NCBI GenBank assembly: GCA_934376955.1
Contig: CAKRPJ010000011.1
Location: forward strand, 1 to 60,827
Direction: 5' to 3'
Source of the DNA: CAKRPJ01 sp934376955
GTDB taxonomy: Bacteria; Bacillota; Clostridia; Lachnospirales; Lachnospiraceae
DNA: 60,827 nucleotides
The position numbers and the translations under genes were made by a program. Below, one piece after another: positions 58,692 through 60,827 of this stretch (position 1 is its first letter; each line of letters starts with the position of its first letter). The notes under the pieces were generated by a model. The model had not been told where the DNA came from. It did no database searches and worked only from the letters and a program-made list of their open reading frames with translations.

Positions 58692-60083
58692 ATGGCGAAA
58701 AAGAAAAACAAGAAAGTGATACGCTATAGAAAACCACTGAATATTAATGTGGGAATGATCTTTTTTGCATTGATCTTTGCCTATATGTCTTTTTATGTTT
58801 ATACTTATTTAAAACGGGATAAAATCGAGTTTTACGAGGTTGCCGAGGGAAGTATCGTGAATGACCAGAGATACAACGGGATCATTTTCCGGACAGAAAA
58901 GGTGAAGGAAACGTCAACGGCCGGCAATATCAATTATTATCTGCGTGAGGGGAAGAAGGCAGCCGTCGGCACGAGGATCTATTCCATTGACGAGACGGGA
59001 ACGCTCTCTAAGCTTCTGGCAGAGAGAAAGGAGGGAGATACTGTTCTCTCAAAGGAGAATCTATCGTCCCTTAAAAAACAGCTCTCCTCCTTCAGCCAGA
59101 CGTTTACCGAGGAAAGCTTCCAGACAGTCTACGATACAAGATATTCTCTCGATTCCGAGGTCTTGGAGTATGTCAGCACAGATACGCTAAAAAACTTAGA
59201 CAGTGTCATCGCTGAGATGGGCATCAATTTTGAACAGGTGCGGGCCGATGAATCCGGGATCGTTTCCTATGCCATCGACTCGATGGAAAACGTGACGCCT
59301 GCACAGGTAAACGCAGAGATGTTTGCACGGACAGAGTACAAAAAGAATATTGTGAAATCGGGGAATCTCGTGGGGGTCGGTGAGCCGGTATATAAGCTCG
59401 TCACCGCAGAGGACTGGTCGATCGTATTTCCGTTGACAGAGGATAAGGCTGCATTATATAATGGAAAACAGTCGCTTCTGGTCAAATTCCCGGGGAAGGA
59501 TTTAAAGACATCGGCGGCTTATTCAACGATCACAGGCAGCGACGGAAATCTTTATGGAAAACTCGATTTCGATAAATATATGGAGCAATTTGTATCGGAG
59601 CGTTTCGTGGATTTTGAAGTGATCACGGAAGAAGTGAGCGGCTTAAAGATACCGAGAAGTGCTGTGACGGATGTAGAGTTTTATCTCATTCCGAAGGAGT
59701 ATTTTCTTACCGAGCAGAACGGATTTTTAAAGGAAACCTACTCGGATGGCGGTCCCGGAGCAGAGGTTGTTTCCTGCACGGTCTATGGCTCGGACGATAC
59801 ATATTATTATGTGGATGCCGGAGTGGACAGTGTACTTAAGGCAGGTGACTATCTGGTACTCCAAAACACGGGAGAACGCTATCAGGTCGGCGCCAAGGGT
59901 ACACTACAGGGAGTTTATAACATCAACAGAGGATACACTGTGTTCAGAAAAATCGAGATCCTCACATCCAATGACGAATATTATACGATCAAAAAAGGAA
60001 CGGATTACGGCCTTTCCGTGTATGACCATATCGTTTTGGATGCAAAGGCCGTTTCAGAAAACGGTGTGATCATATATCAATAA
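58692..60083 (+). CDS. HlyD-like membrane-anchored protein
   Basis: A 463-residue protein with a basic N-terminus (MAKKKNKKVIRYRK), one transmembrane helix (about 20-38) and a large extracytoplasmic part. Near residues 60-85 and 200-250 are lipoyl/barrel-sandwich-like strands (VNDQRYNGIIFRTEKV; ADESGIVSYAIDSMEN), with a helical stretch between, and a beta-barrel-like part follows, as in HlyD-type adaptors. No pump or outer-membrane gene is nearby, so an efflux role is doubtful. CGGAGGAG precedes the ATG at 58692. yggS and a probable sepF follow in the same unit. Confidence 0.75.
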   Translation: MAKKKNKKVIRYRKPLNINVGMIFFALIFAYMSFYVYTYLKRDKIEFYEVAEGSIVNDQRYNGIIFRTEKVKETSTAGNINYYLREGKKAAVGTRIYSIDETGTLSKLLAERKEGDTVLSKENLSSLKKQLSSFSQTFTEESFQTVYDTRYSLDSEVLEYVSTDTLKNLDSVIAEMGINFEQVRADESGIVSYAIDSMENVTPAQVNAEMFARTEYKKNIVKSGNLVGVGEPVYKLVTAEDWSIVFPLTEDKAALYNGKQSLLVKFPGKDLKTSAAYSTITGSDGNLYGKLDFDKYMEQFVSERFVDFEVITEEVSGLKIPRSAVTDVEFYLIPKEYFLTEQNGFLKETYSDGGPGAEVVSCTVYGSDDTYYYVDAGVDSVLKAGDYLVLQNTGERYQVGAKGTLQGVYNINRGYTVFRKIEILTSNDEYYTIKKGTDYGLSVYDHIVLDAKAVSENGVIIYQ

Positions 60084-60097
60084 TCGGAGGGATTTGT

Positions 60098-60781
60098 ATG
60101 TCTATTTCAGAAAACTTACACGAAATAAATGACCGGATCTTACAGGCATGTGAAAGGGCTGACAGGAGCCCGGATGAGGTAACACTGATCGCAGTGAGCA
60201 AGACAAAGCCGTTAAGTGCCTTGTCGGAAGCCTATGAGGAGGGAGCCAGAGATTTTGGTGAGAACAAGGTGCAGGAGATCTGTGAAAAGTATCCGGAAAT
60301 GCCAAAGGACGCCAGATTTCACATGATCGGACATCTTCAGACGAATAAGGTTACTCAGGTCATCGATAAGGTCGTTTTGATCCATTCGGTGGACAGTGTC
60401 CATCTCGCAGAAAAAATCGAGAAGGAAGCAGCAAAACGTCAGATCACAGCAGACATCCTTCTTGAGGTCAATGTAGCCCGCGAGGAGAGTAAATTCGGCC
60501 TGCTGCTGGAAGAAGTAGTGCCGGCCCTTGAAATGATCCGTGAATTTCCGCATATCCGTGTTAAGGGGCTTATGACGATCGCACCGAATGTTGAGGTTCC
60601 GGAGGAAAATCGTAAATATTTTAGAAAATTGTATCAATTATATGTTGACATCAAAAGTAAAAACATTGATAATGGTACTATGAGTGTGCTTTCGATGGGG
60701 ATGACCGGCGACTTTGAAGTTGCCATCGAAGAAGGTGCAACCATGATAAGAGTAGGAACCGGAATATTCGGTTCCAGATAG
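60098..60781 (+). CDS. PLP homeostasis protein YggS
   Basis: A 227-residue member of the YggS/PROSC family, which holds PLP and keeps vitamin B6 and amino acid pools balanced. The PLP-lysine segment AVSKTKP (Lys near residue 35), FGENKVQEICEKY, HMIGHLQTNKV and the C-terminal SMGMTGDFEVAIEEGATMIRVG are all present. CGGAGGGA precedes the ATG. In Gram-positives it typically stands just before sepF in the division cluster, as here. Confidence 0.96.
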   Translation: MSISENLHEINDRILQACERADRSPDEVTLIAVSKTKPLSALSEAYEEGARDFGENKVQEICEKYPEMPKDARFHMIGHLQTNKVTQVIDKVVLIHSVDSVHLAEKIEKEAAKRQITADILLEVNVAREESKFGLLLEEVVPALEMIREFPHIRVKGLMTIAPNVEVPEENRKYFRKLYQLYVDIKSKNIDNGTMSVLSMGMTGDFEVAIEEGATMIRVGTGIFGSR

Positions 60782-60798
60782 ATGGGAGAGAATTAAGA

Positions 60799-60827
60799 AT
60801 GGGTTTCTTTACCAAACTGATGGATAA
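60799..60827 (+). CDS. sepF: Start of a probable sepF gene (cut by the window end)
   Basis: After GGGAGAGAATTAAGA an ATG opens a frame reading MGFFTKLMD before the window ends. Nine residues cannot prove a family, but the position directly after yggS and the amphipathic start (SepF begins with a membrane-binding helix) fit the FtsZ-anchoring protein SepF. Confidence 0.5.

Overview
The window reads as a chromosomal stretch of a spore-forming Clostridia bacterium, most probably a Lachnospiraceae member. Supporting signs are the sporulation genes spoIVA, yqfC and yqfD, the rpsU-yqfC-yqfD-phoH-ybeY order, a mreCD-PBP2-minCDE-rodA-mgsA-dac wall and division operon, a yggS-sepF tail, and Gram-positive Shine-Dalgarno and sigma-A signals. 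This placement is an inference from gene content; no species can be named from the sequence alone. Nearly all of it is core housekeeping DNA on the + strand. No prophage, insertion sequence, CRISPR array, rRNA or replication origin was seen.

Layout. 1-262: three tRNA genes (Pro-CGG, Glu-CTC, Thr-CGT), all with C at the wobble position. 263-2110: an AT-rich accessory pocket with one two-helix membrane protein, an ORF remnant and a doubly frameshifted secreted-protein pseudogene. 2137-3865: a minus-strand biotin unit (bioB-bioY) with a sigma-A promoter overlapped by a BirA-type operator. 4033-9275: ctc/L25, putP, a MATE exporter and a long-form PRPP synthetase as separate units with their own promoters and terminators. 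9425-13866: PDZ-radical SAM-DUF512 protein, der, plsY, gpsA. 13966-18653: spoIVA behind a sigma-E-type promoter, a beta-CASP nuclease behind a duplicated promoter segment, rnhA and an acidic anchored protein of unknown function. 18763-21733: a 41-residue membrane peptide, alaS and a hairpin-rich 3' region. 21802-27646: a methyltransferase joined to a five-gene Dpp/Nik-type ABC importer. 27732-33909: rpsU, yqfC, yqfD, phoH, ybeY, a DUF3048 lipoprotein and a lipid-linked-sugar flippase. 33964-39796: a BofC-C-like protein, two flavoproteins, proB, a UPF0291 protein and proA. 39829-49347: miaB, mutS, mutL, miaA, a PLP enzyme, DUF4321 and radC. 49348-57930: mreC, mreD, PBP2, minCDE, rodA, mgsA and a D,D-carboxypeptidase. 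57934-end: a small P-loop protein, a HlyD-like protein with a structured leader, yggS and the first codons of a probable sepF.

How they fit. Several blocks join related tasks: MiaA and MiaB modify the same tRNA base (A37) and flank mismatch repair MutS/MutL; MreC/MreD, PBP2, RodA and the carboxypeptidase build side wall while MinCDE places the septum; plsY and gpsA make phosphatidic-acid precursors; proB and proA start proline synthesis while putP imports proline.

Most worth a second look: the methyltransferase-linked importer, the tiny alaS-leading membrane peptide, the hairpin array after alaS, promoter-like repeats (one antisense to bioB, another duplicated before the beta-CASP gene), the alternating-arm leader before the HlyD-like gene, the BofC-C-like protein, and a methylglyoxal synthase with Glu at the catalytic Asp position. 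I found no clearly new multi-gene system; the methyltransferase/ABC operon is the nearest candidate.
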